Below, piece by piece: positions 27,451-35,952 of a stretch of 64,000 nt of DNA (position 1 is its first letter; every line of letters begins with the position of its first letter). This stretch comes from an uncultured Flavobacteriales bacterium (GTDB taxonomy: Bacteria; Bacteroidota; Bacteroidia; Flavobacteriales; BACL11): the NCBI GenBank assembly GCA_943788405.1, contig CALSQD010000001.1, positions 186,001 through 250,000 on the forward strand. Direction: 5' to 3'. The translations under genes were made by a program, and so were the position numbers. Below the pieces are notes generated by a model. The model saw only the letters and a list, made by a program, of their open reading frames with translations. It searched no databases and had not been told where the DNA came from.

Positions 27451-27458
27451 TATATTTG
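27451..27458 (+). promoter_or_regulatory. TAnnTTTG promoter box of the copper/heme T9SS protein
   Basis: TATATTTG ending 14 nt before the ATG at 27473. It shares the 13-base stretch TTTTCTATATTTG and an A-rich leader with the gene at 19048. Confidence 0.6.
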
Positions 27459-27472
27459 AGGAAAAATTTATC

Positions 27473-28987
27473 ATGAAGAAAATTACCCTCATCTTATTTA
27501 CTTTAAGTAGTTTTTCTGTTTTTTCTCAAAATCCAAATTATGCTGAAGATGTAGCAGAAATCTTGTATCAAAATTGCACTTCTTGTCATCATAACGGTGG
27601 GATTGCTCCTTTTCCATTAATGAATTATTCAGAAGCAAATAGTTGGGGACCTCAAATTGTTTTGGAAACTATAACAGGTGATATGCCTCCTTGGCCAGTG
27701 GATAGCACTTACCAAAGATACTCACATGAGCGCATCCTATCATTAGCTGATATTACAACATTAATTGATTGGAATAATGATGGTAGACCTCAAGGGGACC
27801 CTAATCTTACACCAACTGCACCAACTTATGTAGCGGGAGCTACTCTTCCAAACCCAGACCATACGATAGCACTACCACAGTATAGTAGCAATGCAACAAT
27901 TGAAGATGATTATGTTTGCTTTAGTGTACAAACTAGCTTTGCAACTGATCGGTTTATAAAAGCCATTGAGGTCCTACCAGGAAACCCAGCTATTGTACAT
28001 CATGCTTTAGTATTTATTGACACTTCAGGAATTGGCGCTCCAATCACAACTGATTGTATGGGAGTAGATGGAAAGTTAGTAGCTGGATATACGCCTGGAT
28101 CCACTCCTGCAATTTTTCCAAACGGTGGAAATGTGAAAATGGGAGTTCGTTTGCCAGCAGGAGCAAATATTGTAGTACAAATGCATTATCCTGAGGGTAG
28201 TGCAGGAATGATAGATAGCACCAAAGTTAATTTTTTCTTTTATCCAACAGGAACTACTGGCGTTCGAGAAGTATATACTGACCCTATTTTAAGCAATTGG
28301 AACTTATGGATTCCACCCAATACAACACCTACTTTTAATGCTTCATACCCTCCAAACAATGGAGTATTGCCTTATGACTTTTCTATTCTTTCTGTTTTTC
28401 CGCATATGCATTTATTAGGTGAAGAAATTACTTCATATGCTGTTTCACCTACTAATGACACTATCCCTTTTGAGCGCATAAAACATTGGGATTTTGAATG
28501 GCAAGGATTTTATAATTTTAGAAATATCTTAAAAGTTCCTGCAGGAAGCAGAATGTATGGAACTGCTAAATTTAATAATACCAGCGGAAACCCACACAAT
28601 CCTAACAACCCTCCAGCTTTAGTTACAGCAGGAGAGTCCACTACAGATGAAATGTTCTTAATTTATTTTCAGTATTTATTATATCAACAAGGGGATGAAA
28701 GCCTAAATATTGACAGCCTACTTAATGTAGGAACATCAATAAATGAAACCCAATTTTTAGCGCTTGAAATATATCCAAACCCTAGCAATGATTATATCTC
28801 AATTCAAAATAATTTTGAAAGAGAATTTGATATTAGTATTTTAGATATTCAAGGGAAAATTGTTAAAAAAGAAAGTGGAATAAAGAGTACGCAAATGGTA
28901 TCCATTGCAACATTAAAAGCAGGGAAATACATTTGCTATATTACTTCAAAAGGAAATATCTATTCCTCTAAATTTATAAAAAACTAA
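27473..28987 (+). CDS. T9SS-secreted protein with c-type heme motif and copper monooxygenase-like core
   Basis: A 504-residue exported protein. The signal peptide (1-18) ends S-V-F-S-Q. A single c-type heme site, C-T-S-C-H, lies near residue 36 and is followed by D-M-P-P-W-P. The middle resembles copper type II ascorbate-dependent monooxygenases (PHM-like), with His pairs in V-H-H-A-L-V and later Q-M-H-Y and F-P-H-M-H. The last 75 residues form a type A T9SS sorting domain: Y-P-N-P-S-N-D, then G-K-Y near the end. It may hydroxylate an extracellular substrate using heme for electron delivery (inference). Confidence 0.85.
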   Translation: MKKITLILFTLSSFSVFSQNPNYAEDVAEILYQNCTSCHHNGGIAPFPLMNYSEANSWGPQIVLETITGDMPPWPVDSTYQRYSHERILSLADITTLIDWNNDGRPQGDPNLTPTAPTYVAGATLPNPDHTIALPQYSSNATIEDDYVCFSVQTSFATDRFIKAIEVLPGNPAIVHHALVFIDTSGIGAPITTDCMGVDGKLVAGYTPGSTPAIFPNGGNVKMGVRLPAGANIVVQMHYPEGSAGMIDSTKVNFFFYPTGTTGVREVYTDPILSNWNLWIPPNTTPTFNASYPPNNGVLPYDFSILSVFPHMHLLGEEITSYAVSPTNDTIPFERIKHWDFEWQGFYNFRNILKVPAGSRMYGTAKFNNTSGNPHNPNNPPALVTAGESTTDEMFLIYFQYLLYQQGDESLNIDSLLNVGTSINETQFLALEIYPNPSNDYISIQNNFEREFDISILDIQGKIVKKESGIKSTQMVSIATLKAGKYICYITSKGNIYSSKFIKN

Positions 28988-28990
28988 AAA

Positions 28991-29341
28991 TTGGCAAAGC
29001 ACAATAAACTAGGAAAGGATGGCGAACTAATCGCCTTTATGGTTTTGCAAAGAGATGGATTCTCTATATTGGAAACCAATTGGAAATTCCGAAAAGCTGA
29101 AATAGATATTATTGCTAAAAAAGATGGCTTTCTTATTTTTATTGAAGTAAAAACAAGGAGCAGTAAAAAATTTGGCAAACCTGAAGATGCTATTAATAAA
29201 AAGAAAATTTCACTTTACAAAGATGCTGCTGAAGGCTATATAGAACAACATCCTTCTGAAGAAGAAATTAGGTTTGATGTAATGAGTATCATCATAGGAA
29301 AAGACAAAACAGATATTGAGCACATACCCAATGCTTTTTAA
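28991..29341 (+). CDS. YraN-family (UPF0102) nuclease-fold protein
   Basis: A 116-residue protein of the UPF0102 group, which has a restriction-endonuclease-like fold. Motifs: G-x-x-G-E-x-x-A, then E-I-D-I-I-A and F-I-E-V-K-T-R-S, the acidic/Lys site of the fold. The start is TTG at 28991 (LAKHNKLG); no ATG gives the conserved N-terminus. It begins 3 bp after the preceding stop. The physiological role of the family is uncertain. Confidence 0.87.
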   Translation: MAKHNKLGKDGELIAFMVLQRDGFSILETNWKFRKAEIDIIAKKDGFLIFIEVKTRSSKKFGKPEDAINKKKISLYKDAAEGYIEQHPSEEEIRFDVMSIIIGKDKTDIEHIPNAF

Positions 29342-29342
29342 G

Positions 29343-29350
29343 TATCTTTG
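29343..29350 (+). promoter_or_regulatory. TAnnTTTG promoter box of the S4/RluB-like gene
   Basis: TATCTTTG followed by C, ending 14 nt before the ATG at 29365 and starting one base after the end of the YraN-family gene. The stretch TATCTTTGCAAAAAT is identical to that at the metG promoter. Confidence 0.55.
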
Positions 29351-29364
29351 CAAAAATTTTCAAG

Positions 29365-30171
29365 ATGAAAAGAGAAGGGAAAACCAGAAGAGACTTTAAT
29401 AAAAAACCAAATACGAAATCAACATTTCGTACAAGGCAGAATGCAAAAAAATCAGTTGAAGATGGTAAAATGAGGCTGAATAAATTTATTGCTAATGCTG
29501 GGATATGCAGCAGAAGAGAAGCTGATAAATTTATTGAAGCAGGTGTAGTTACCGTGAATGGTGTTGGTGTAACCGAAATGGGATTTAGGGTAAGCGCTAC
29601 TGATGAAGTAAAATTTAATGGCCAAAGGCTAAAATCAGACACACCAAGATATGTACTGCTAAATAAACCTAAAAACTATTCAGGTAGAGTTGATTCAGGG
29701 TCCAATACTGTTTCAGTAATGCAGTTAGTAAAACAAGCTTGTAAGGAAAGACTTTTTCCAGTTGATAAGCTTAATAAATCAGAAACTGGATTGTTACTTT
29801 TTACAAATGATACAGATTTAGCTAAAAAACTTGGAGGTTCAAAAAAGAATGTAAAAGAAATTTATCAGATTACATTGGACAAAAACCTTAGCCAAACACA
29901 TTTAGAAAATATCCGTGAGGGTGTTTTTATGAATGGGAGAATAATAAAACTAGATTCTATTTCTTACATAAATGGTAAGGATAAAAATGAACTTGGAATT
30001 GAGAATAGTAATGGTGGAACAAAACTTGTAAAGCAACTATTCGAAAAACTAGGCTACCGAACAGTCAAGTTAGACCGTGTATTTTTAGGAGGATTAACAA
30101 AGAAAGATTTACCTAGAAAACACTTCAGACATCTTACACAGAATGAAATTAACATCTTAAGAAGGCTTTAA
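29365..30171 (+). CDS. S4-domain pseudouridine synthase-like protein lacking the catalytic Asp
   Basis: A 268-residue member of the RsuA/RluB family by layout: a basic tail (1-34), an S4 RNA-binding domain (about 36-83, M-R-L-N-K-F-I-A-N-A-G-I-C-S-R-R) and a synthase domain. The family active-site motif G-R-L-D-x-x-T/S-x-G-L-L-L appears as D-K-L-N-K-S-E-T-G-L-L-L, so the catalytic Asp is N137. The downstream basic motif R-N-R-I-V-R-R is also altered, to G-T-K-L-V-K-Q. The fold end (K-L-D-R-V-F-L-G-G-L) is intact. It is therefore probably an RNA-binding paralog without pseudouridylation activity. The reading frame is full length, so it is not a plain pseudogene. Confidence 0.85.
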   Translation: MKREGKTRRDFNKKPNTKSTFRTRQNAKKSVEDGKMRLNKFIANAGICSRREADKFIEAGVVTVNGVGVTEMGFRVSATDEVKFNGQRLKSDTPRYVLLNKPKNYSGRVDSGSNTVSVMQLVKQACKERLFPVDKLNKSETGLLLFTNDTDLAKKLGGSKKNVKEIYQITLDKNLSQTHLENIREGVFMNGRIIKLDSISYINGKDKNELGIENSNGGTKLVKQLFEKLGYRTVKLDRVFLGGLTKKDLPRKHFRHLTQNEINILRRL

Positions 30172-30229
30172 TATACCATAATTTAAAGTCTTTCGTTATT
30201 GTTTTGATTATTGTACTTTTATCGGCTTA

Positions 30230-32707
30230 ATGAAACAATTTATAAAACGCATTTTTCAAATTCTATTTGGGATTAGTTTATTCCTACTAATTTCCGGTTT
30301 TGTTGTTACTTATTTTTTTAGTGAGAAAGTAGAAAATAAAGTAGTTAGCAAAATTCAAGAGCAAATGACATCCGAATTACAATTAGGAGATGTTGCTTTT
30401 AGTTTATATGAAAAATTCCCTTCTGCATCAGTTAAAATAACAAATTTACTTGCTTTTGAAAAAGAGGGATTTGATAATGACACTCTGTTTTATGCAAAAG
30501 AAACATATATTGAACTTAGCATCTTTGATATCATATTGAATAAGATTGACATTAAAACAGTTGTAGTTTCTGAAGGAGAAATAAGCATTAAATATGATAA
30601 AGAAAACAGTCCTAACTTTGCCATATTTAAAACAAATGAAGAAAGTAAAAATCAACTTACCCTAAAAAAAATACTACTACTAAACACTGATGTTAAGTGC
30701 CGTACTAAAAGCATAGATATTGAATGGCATACAACACAAGCTATGCTCGTATTTAAAGAAGAAAAATTAGCATTAAATGCCAAGCTATTTTCTAAAATGT
30801 TAAAAGTTAATAGCCGAGATTATGTACATGAAAAGAATGTAAAATTGCTTGCTACTCTTTCCTTGAAAAAAGACAGTATCTTTATTCAGGAAGGCTCAAT
30901 ATTACATATTGAAGATGTAAAAACAGAATTATCTGGAGGCATTTTTCATAGCAATACTGTTGACTTAAATTTCTCTTGTAAAGAGCAAGAATTAGCTTCT
31001 GTTATAGAGCATACTCCTGAGTATCTTAAAAACATTTACAACTCTTTTCAGGCGAATGGTAAATTAAGTTGTGAAGGGAATATCAAAGGCTTAGTAAGCA
31101 AGGGAAGCAATCCTGCCCTCAATATGAGTTGCCATATTAACAAAGGAAATTTCAACTTAAAAAGCCGACCATTTATCTTAAAAAGAGTAAGCCTTAGTGG
31201 AAAAATTACTAATGGAGATGAACAAAATTTTAGGACAACTAAAATTGATATTACAAAGTTTGATGCTAAAACAGAAAATGGATTTATTAAAGGTGATTTT
31301 ACTCTACAAAACTTAAATAAATACTACTTAACAGCCAACCTTAATTCAAGTTGGGATTTAGCTGAAATCAATCATTATTTTGAAGATTCACCTTTTTTTA
31401 ATTTGCAAGGGCAACTAGTTGCTAATACTCAATACTCAGGATATATCTCGTTTGACAGCAAGTTTAAAAACTATTTTTTAGCAGCTAAGCATAACTCTAG
31501 CACAAATTTTGAAAATGCTAGTTTTTCTTACAAAAATTTTCCTTTAGGATTTAACTTTCAATCAGTTAATTGCAGATTTAAAAACAATATAATTGAAGTA
31601 AAAAATAGTGCTTTTACAATTGCTGATAGCGACCTCAATTTTGATGGAGATATTACTGATTTAATTGCGTATATCCTCAATAAAAAAGATGAGATTAACA
31701 TTTTAGGGAACCTAAATTCAACTTATATAAAATTTGATGAATTACTTACTTTAAAGGATTTATCGGAAGGAAAAGGCACTGGAGGAACAATGCCTACTTG
31801 GATTAATGCAAATCTAAATGCTAATATTACAACTTTTAGTTATGATGACTTTATTGCTTCAGAAATTACTGGAACATTAGCTTATAAAAATCTGACCCTT
31901 ACTGGAGAAAATATACTATTAAATAGTCTGAATGGGAATATTGCCGGAAATTTTAAATTTTATGAATCAACAAATAATAAGTTAAAACTATTTTCACAAC
32001 TCAACTTAACAAAATTAAATATCCGAAATGCATTTTTAGCTTTTGATAATTTCAAACAAGATTTTATAACAGCAAAACACATAAAAGGGGTGGGAACTGC
32101 TGAGATACAAATGCAATCTTCTTGGAGGCCTGGTTTTATTTTTGAAGAGGAAAAGCTGAAAGTTAAATCACATTTGATAATTGAAAAAGGGGAACTAATA
32201 CATTTTAAGCCACTTGAAAGTCTATCCGATTATATAAGTCTTGAAGACCTTAAAGAAGTAAAATTCTCTACTCTAGAAAATACTATTGAGATTGACAACA
32301 AAGTGATTACAATTCCTACAATGGAAATAAAATCGTCTGCACTATCCGTTTTTGTATCAGGAACACATACATTTGAGCAAGAAATAAATTACCGCATTAA
32401 ATTACTATTATCTGAATTGATGTCAACTAAATTTAGGAAAAAAAATACTCGGATTAAAAACAATGAATTTGGGGAAGTAGAAGAAAACGGAAAAATATTT
32501 AACACCATCTATTTTAAGATGACTGGAAATTCTGAAGATCCGAATGTTTCATTTGATGGTATAAGATTCAGAGAAGATGTACAAAAAGGAATTACTAAAG
32601 AGAAAGAAACCATTACTAATATCATTAAAGAAGACATCCTGCAAACTAGAGAACAAGAAAAACAAGAAACAGGGCAAGATGTAATTATTGAATGGGATGA
32701 TGAATAA
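30230..32707 (+). CDS. AsmA-like protein, inner-membrane anchored
   Basis: An 825-residue protein with one N-terminal membrane helix (about 10-31) and a long beta-rich periplasmic body. The first 110 residues (L-G-D-V-A-F-S-L-Y-E-K-F-P-S-A-S-V) and the last 200 (an AsmA C-terminal-like region with G-T-A-E-I-Q) fit the AsmA/bridge-like lipid transport group. Such proteins are proposed to move phospholipids to the outer membrane or to affect envelope assembly. The histidine kinase gene follows after 8 bp, suggesting one transcript. I saw no clear TAnnTTTG box; the nearest is TACTTTTA ahead of the ATG. Confidence 0.85.
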   Translation: MKQFIKRIFQILFGISLFLLISGFVVTYFFSEKVENKVVSKIQEQMTSELQLGDVAFSLYEKFPSASVKITNLLAFEKEGFDNDTLFYAKETYIELSIFDIILNKIDIKTVVVSEGEISIKYDKENSPNFAIFKTNEESKNQLTLKKILLLNTDVKCRTKSIDIEWHTTQAMLVFKEEKLALNAKLFSKMLKVNSRDYVHEKNVKLLATLSLKKDSIFIQEGSILHIEDVKTELSGGIFHSNTVDLNFSCKEQELASVIEHTPEYLKNIYNSFQANGKLSCEGNIKGLVSKGSNPALNMSCHINKGNFNLKSRPFILKRVSLSGKITNGDEQNFRTTKIDITKFDAKTENGFIKGDFTLQNLNKYYLTANLNSSWDLAEINHYFEDSPFFNLQGQLVANTQYSGYISFDSKFKNYFLAAKHNSSTNFENASFSYKNFPLGFNFQSVNCRFKNNIIEVKNSAFTIADSDLNFDGDITDLIAYILNKKDEINILGNLNSTYIKFDELLTLKDLSEGKGTGGTMPTWINANLNANITTFSYDDFIASEITGTLAYKNLTLTGENILLNSLNGNIAGNFKFYESTNNKLKLFSQLNLTKLNIRNAFLAFDNFKQDFITAKHIKGVGTAEIQMQSSWRPGFIFEEEKLKVKSHLIIEKGELIHFKPLESLSDYISLEDLKEVKFSTLENTIEIDNKVITIPTMEIKSSALSVFVSGTHTFEQEINYRIKLLLSELMSTKFRKKNTRIKNNEFGEVEENGKIFNTIYFKMTGNSEDPNVSFDGIRFREDVQKGITKEKETITNIIKEDILQTREQEKQETGQDVIIEWDDE

Positions 32708-32715
32708 ACAATAAA

Positions 32716-33927
32716 ATGGATATATATTCTAAAAAACAAAAGTGGAAATTCACCTTACTAGGTTTTGCAATAATTATTGGATTATCTTCTCTATTTGTAA
32801 CCAATCGGTTGGTAAAACAACTAAAAAATGAAGAGCGTAAAAAGATTGAACTTTGGGCACATGCCACTAAACATTTAGTAAGCATTACTGGAGAAGGGGA
32901 CTATTCCTTGGCTATTAAAGTAATCTCAGAAAACAGTAATATCCCTGTTATTTTAGTTGATGAATGTGATAGTATTTTAGAACATAGAAATTTCAATCAC
33001 TATAGCAAAACAGATAGCATACTACTTAAGTTAGGATTAATACCTGAAAAAGAAATTACAAAATCTTTCCTTAGGAAAGAATTAACACAAATACGAGAGG
33101 GGGAAGAAGAGCCTATTGAGATCAATATTATAGGAGACAAACAATGGATTTATTACAAGGATTCAGCTTTGCTTTATCGCTTAAGATACTACCCTATTTA
33201 TCAATTAGGTTTTATTGGTTTATTTATGTTTATCGCCTACTTTATGTTTAGTGCAAGCCGGAAATCAGAACAAAATAAAGTTTGGGCTGGAATGGCAAAA
33301 GAAACAGCACACCAAATAGGAACTCCACTATCTTCATTAATGGCCTGGGTAGAACTTTTAAAAGAACGAGAAGGAACAGAAAGTATGGTGTTTGAAATGG
33401 AGAAAGACATCAAAAGGTTAGAAACTATAACTGATCGTTTTTCAAAAATTGGCTCAAAATCTGAATTACAGAAAGTAGATGTTGTTCATCTTATAAGACA
33501 ATCGGTTGAGTACCTAAAATCCAGAATGCCTGTCAACACTTTATTTACACTTGAGTTTCCTGAAAAGGAAATTATCATTCCTATAAATAGTATTTTACTA
33601 GAGTGGGTAGTTGAAAATTTAGTAAAAAATGCAGTAGATGCCATGAAAGGAAAAGGTGAAATCAAAATCTCAATTACTGAGGATGCCTATAATATTATCC
33701 TAAACATTACTGATAATGGAGATGGTATTGATCGCTCTATTCTTAAGAATATATTTAAGCCTGGAGTAACCTCCAAAAAGAGAGGTTGGGGCTTAGGACT
33801 TTCTTTATCTAAACGAATAGTTGAGGAATATCATAAAGGGAGTATTTTTGTAATGCAATCAGAAAAAGGAGTAGGAACAACCTTTAGCATACAACTTCCT
33901 AAAAGCCTAAAAACTACAGCTTCCTAA
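32716..33927 (+). CDS. Membrane sensor histidine kinase
   Basis: A 403-residue kinase with two membrane helices (about 12-30 and 160-180) enclosing a small sensor region. The H-box is A-H-Q-I-G-T-P-L-S-S near residue 200. The ATPase domain has N-L-V-K-N-A-V-D-A-M (N box), D-N-G-D-G-I-D (G1) and G-W-G-L-G-L-S-L (G2). No response-regulator gene is adjacent, so it is an orphan here. It follows the AsmA-like gene after 8 bp and overlaps the convergent msrBA gene by 21 bp. Confidence 0.93.
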   Translation: MDIYSKKQKWKFTLLGFAIIIGLSSLFVTNRLVKQLKNEERKKIELWAHATKHLVSITGEGDYSLAIKVISENSNIPVILVDECDSILEHRNFNHYSKTDSILLKLGLIPEKEITKSFLRKELTQIREGEEEPIEINIIGDKQWIYYKDSALLYRLRYYPIYQLGFIGLFMFIAYFMFSASRKSEQNKVWAGMAKETAHQIGTPLSSLMAWVELLKEREGTESMVFEMEKDIKRLETITDRFSKIGSKSELQKVDVVHLIRQSVEYLKSRMPVNTLFTLEFPEKEIIIPINSILLEWVVENLVKNAVDAMKGKGEIKISITEDAYNIILNITDNGDGIDRSILKNIFKPGVTSKKRGWGLGLSLSKRIVEEYHKGSIFVMQSEKGVGTTFSIQLPKSLKTTAS

Positions 33928-34749
33928 GTTATTTTTATTCAAATAATTTTGATGATATTCTTCTGCTCTATAAAAAGTTGAAGAAGGAATTATTTGAGTT
34001 ACAATCTCATTTTCATAATGTTTTTGCTGCTGTTGTTTTGATTGTACAGCCTCTTTTTCTTGCAGATCATTATGATAAAAAACAACTGATCGATATTGTG
34101 TTCCTCTATCCGGCCCTTGCCTATTTAGAGTTGTAGGATTATGATTTCCCCAAAATAAATTAAGCAGAGTAACATAACTTACTTTTTCAGGATTGAAATA
34201 TAAATCAACCACCTCAGCATGATTAGTAGTACCGCTACAGACCTCTTTATAAGTTGGCATATCAGTATCTCCTCCCATATAACCAACACTAGCTAAATAA
34301 ACTCCTTCAGTTTCTTTAAACAATTTTTCAACTGACCAGAAACAACCTGCACCAAATGTAGCTTTTTGCAGCTTAGCATAAGGTTTAAACCGTATGCTTA
34401 AAGAATTTACACAATGGCGAGTATCTTTCTCGGTAATTTGTTCGCCTGCAAAAACATGTCCCAAATGCCCATCACATTTAGCACAACAGATTTCAGTTCT
34501 TACCCTACCCCCTGTTAAATCTTCATAACGAGTAATTGCTCCTTCAATTTCATCATCAAAGGACGGCCAACCACAACCAGAATTAAATTTTGTATTGGAT
34601 TCATACAAAGGACTTTCACAAGCACGACAGATAAAAATCCCAGCTTCAAAATGCTCATTATATTCTCCTGTAAAAGGTGCTTCTGTCCCTTTATTTTTTA
34701 AAATATGTTTTTCCTCAGGAGTAAGGTCTGAAAAATAATCTTTAGTCAT
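33907..34749 (-). CDS. msrBA: Bifunctional peptide methionine sulfoxide reductase, MsrB-MsrA fusion
   Basis: A 280-residue cytosolic fusion that repairs both R- and S-methionine sulfoxide. The MsrB half (1-125) has zinc Cys pairs C41/C44 and C89/C92 and the catalytic C113 in R-H-C-V-N-S-L-S. The MsrA half (126-280) has the catalytic C136 in G-A-G-C-F-W. The order B then A is the reverse of the more familiar MsrA-MsrB fusions such as PilB. The ATG lies 5 nt from a promoter box. The 3' end overlaps the kinase gene by 21 bp. Confidence 0.95.
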   Translation of the reverse strand: MTKDYFSDLTPEEKHILKNKGTEAPFTGEYNEHFEAGIFICRACESPLYESNTKFNSGCGWPSFDDEIEGAITRYEDLTGGRVRTEICCAKCDGHLGHVFAGEQITEKDTRHCVNSLSIRFKPYAKLQKATFGAGCFWSVEKLFKETEGVYLASVGYMGGDTDMPTYKEVCSGTTNHAEVVDLYFNPEKVSYVTLLNLFWGNHNPTTLNRQGPDRGTQYRSVVFYHNDLQEKEAVQSKQQQQKHYENEIVTQIIPSSTFYRAEEYHQNYLNKNNLGSCSF

Positions 34750-34754
34750 AAAAC

Positions 34755-34762
34755 CAAAAGTA
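34755..34762 (-). promoter_or_regulatory. TAnnTTTG promoter box of msrBA
   Basis: Minus-strand TACTTTTG, ending 5 nt before the ATG. Another case where transcription should begin at the start codon. Confidence 0.6.
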
Positions 34763-34824
34763 GTAAATTATTTTTGTTTGATATATAGTTTCCTAATTTA
34801 GCCAAAAACAATTTCACAACTATT

Positions 34825-35952
34825 TTGGCAAGCATTTATATTCATATTCCCTACTGTAAACAGAAATGTACTTACTGTAATTTTCATTTTAGAATTGAAC
34901 AGAATGACAAAGCAGAAATGGTAAAAAGCATTAAACAAGAAATTCAATTACGAAAATCTTACTTAAATGAGGCTACAATAAGTTCTATATATTTTGGTGG
35001 TGGCACCCCTTCTATCCTTAATAAAGAAGAAATAGAAAGTATAATCAAAACTATATATCATCATTTTACAATTGATACAAATGCTGAAATTACTCTGGAA
35101 TGTAATCCTGATGATTTAGACAAAAAGATGCTTACTGACTTAAAAGAAGTTGGTATTAACCGTTTGAGTATCGGTATACAATCTTTTGATGATGACGATT
35201 TAAAGTTTATGAATCGCTCCCACAATGCAAAAGAAGCACTTGATTGTATTCATCTTGCAAAAGAAGTTGGGTTTAATAATATTACTATTGATTTAATATA
35301 TGGCTTACCCAGTCAAAGCAATGAAAAATGGAAACAGAACCTAAAGCAAATGCTCGCTTTAGACATTCAGCATTTTTCAGCTTATGCACTAACAGTAGAA
35401 CCCAAAACAGCCTTAAAACATCTTATAGATAAGAAAAAAGTTATTCCTTTAGATGATACTATTACAGTTGACCATTTCAATACTTTAACACAAATAGCAA
35501 CTGAAAATAACTTTATCCATTATGAAATTTCAAATTTTGGAAAAGAAGGATTTTTCTCAAACCATAATACTGCATATTGGCAGAATCAACATTATTTAGG
35601 TGTTGGTCCTTCAGCACATTCCTTTAATGGGAAAAGCCGACAATGGAATGTATCCAACAATAAAAAGTATATTGAAAAAGTAAATTCACATAATGGGTAT
35701 TTTGAGGTAGAAGAGCTTAGTAATGCTCAACAATACAATGAATATATTTTTACCGCCTTGCGCACAATGTGGGGTGTTGAACTTGATTATATCAAAACTC
35801 AATTTGGCAGTGAAGCTCAACAATACTTTAAGAAACAAGTAATCAACTGGACAAATCAAGGAAAAATAAAACAGCAAAATAACAACTATACCCTAACTAA
35901 AAAAGGTAAATTATATGCTGATGCAATTGCTTCAGATTTATTTATTGTCTAA
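34825..35952 (+). CDS. hemW: Radical SAM heme chaperone HemW
   Basis: A 375-residue radical SAM protein. The cluster motif is C-x3-C-x2-C in Y-C-K-Q-K-C-T-Y-C-N-F, followed by Y-F-G-G-G-T-P-S and S-I-G-I-Q-S-F. It lacks the N-terminal extension of true coproporphyrinogen dehydrogenase HemN, so HemW (heme insertion chaperone) is the better call. The start codon is TTG at 34825, giving the family N-terminus x-A-S-I-Y-I-H-I-P-Y-C; no ATG suits. The 3' end overlaps the convergent glycosyltransferase gene by 15 bp. Confidence 0.9.
   Translation: MASIYIHIPYCKQKCTYCNFHFRIEQNDKAEMVKSIKQEIQLRKSYLNEATISSIYFGGGTPSILNKEEIESIIKTIYHHFTIDTNAEITLECNPDDLDKKMLTDLKEVGINRLSIGIQSFDDDDLKFMNRSHNAKEALDCIHLAKEVGFNNITIDLIYGLPSQSNEKWKQNLKQMLALDIQHFSAYALTVEPKTALKHLIDKKKVIPLDDTITVDHFNTLTQIATENNFIHYEISNFGKEGFFSNHNTAYWQNQHYLGVGPSAHSFNGKSRQWNVSNNKKYIEKVNSHNGYFEVEELSNAQQYNEYIFTALRTMWGVELDYIKTQFGSEAQQYFKKQVINWTNQGKIKQQNNNYTLTKKGKLYADAIASDLFIV

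Noticed and set aside
29292-29642. Minus-strand open frame of 116 codons across yraN and the S4 gene
   Set aside because: It covers two well-supported plus-strand genes and their promoter, and shows no family motif.
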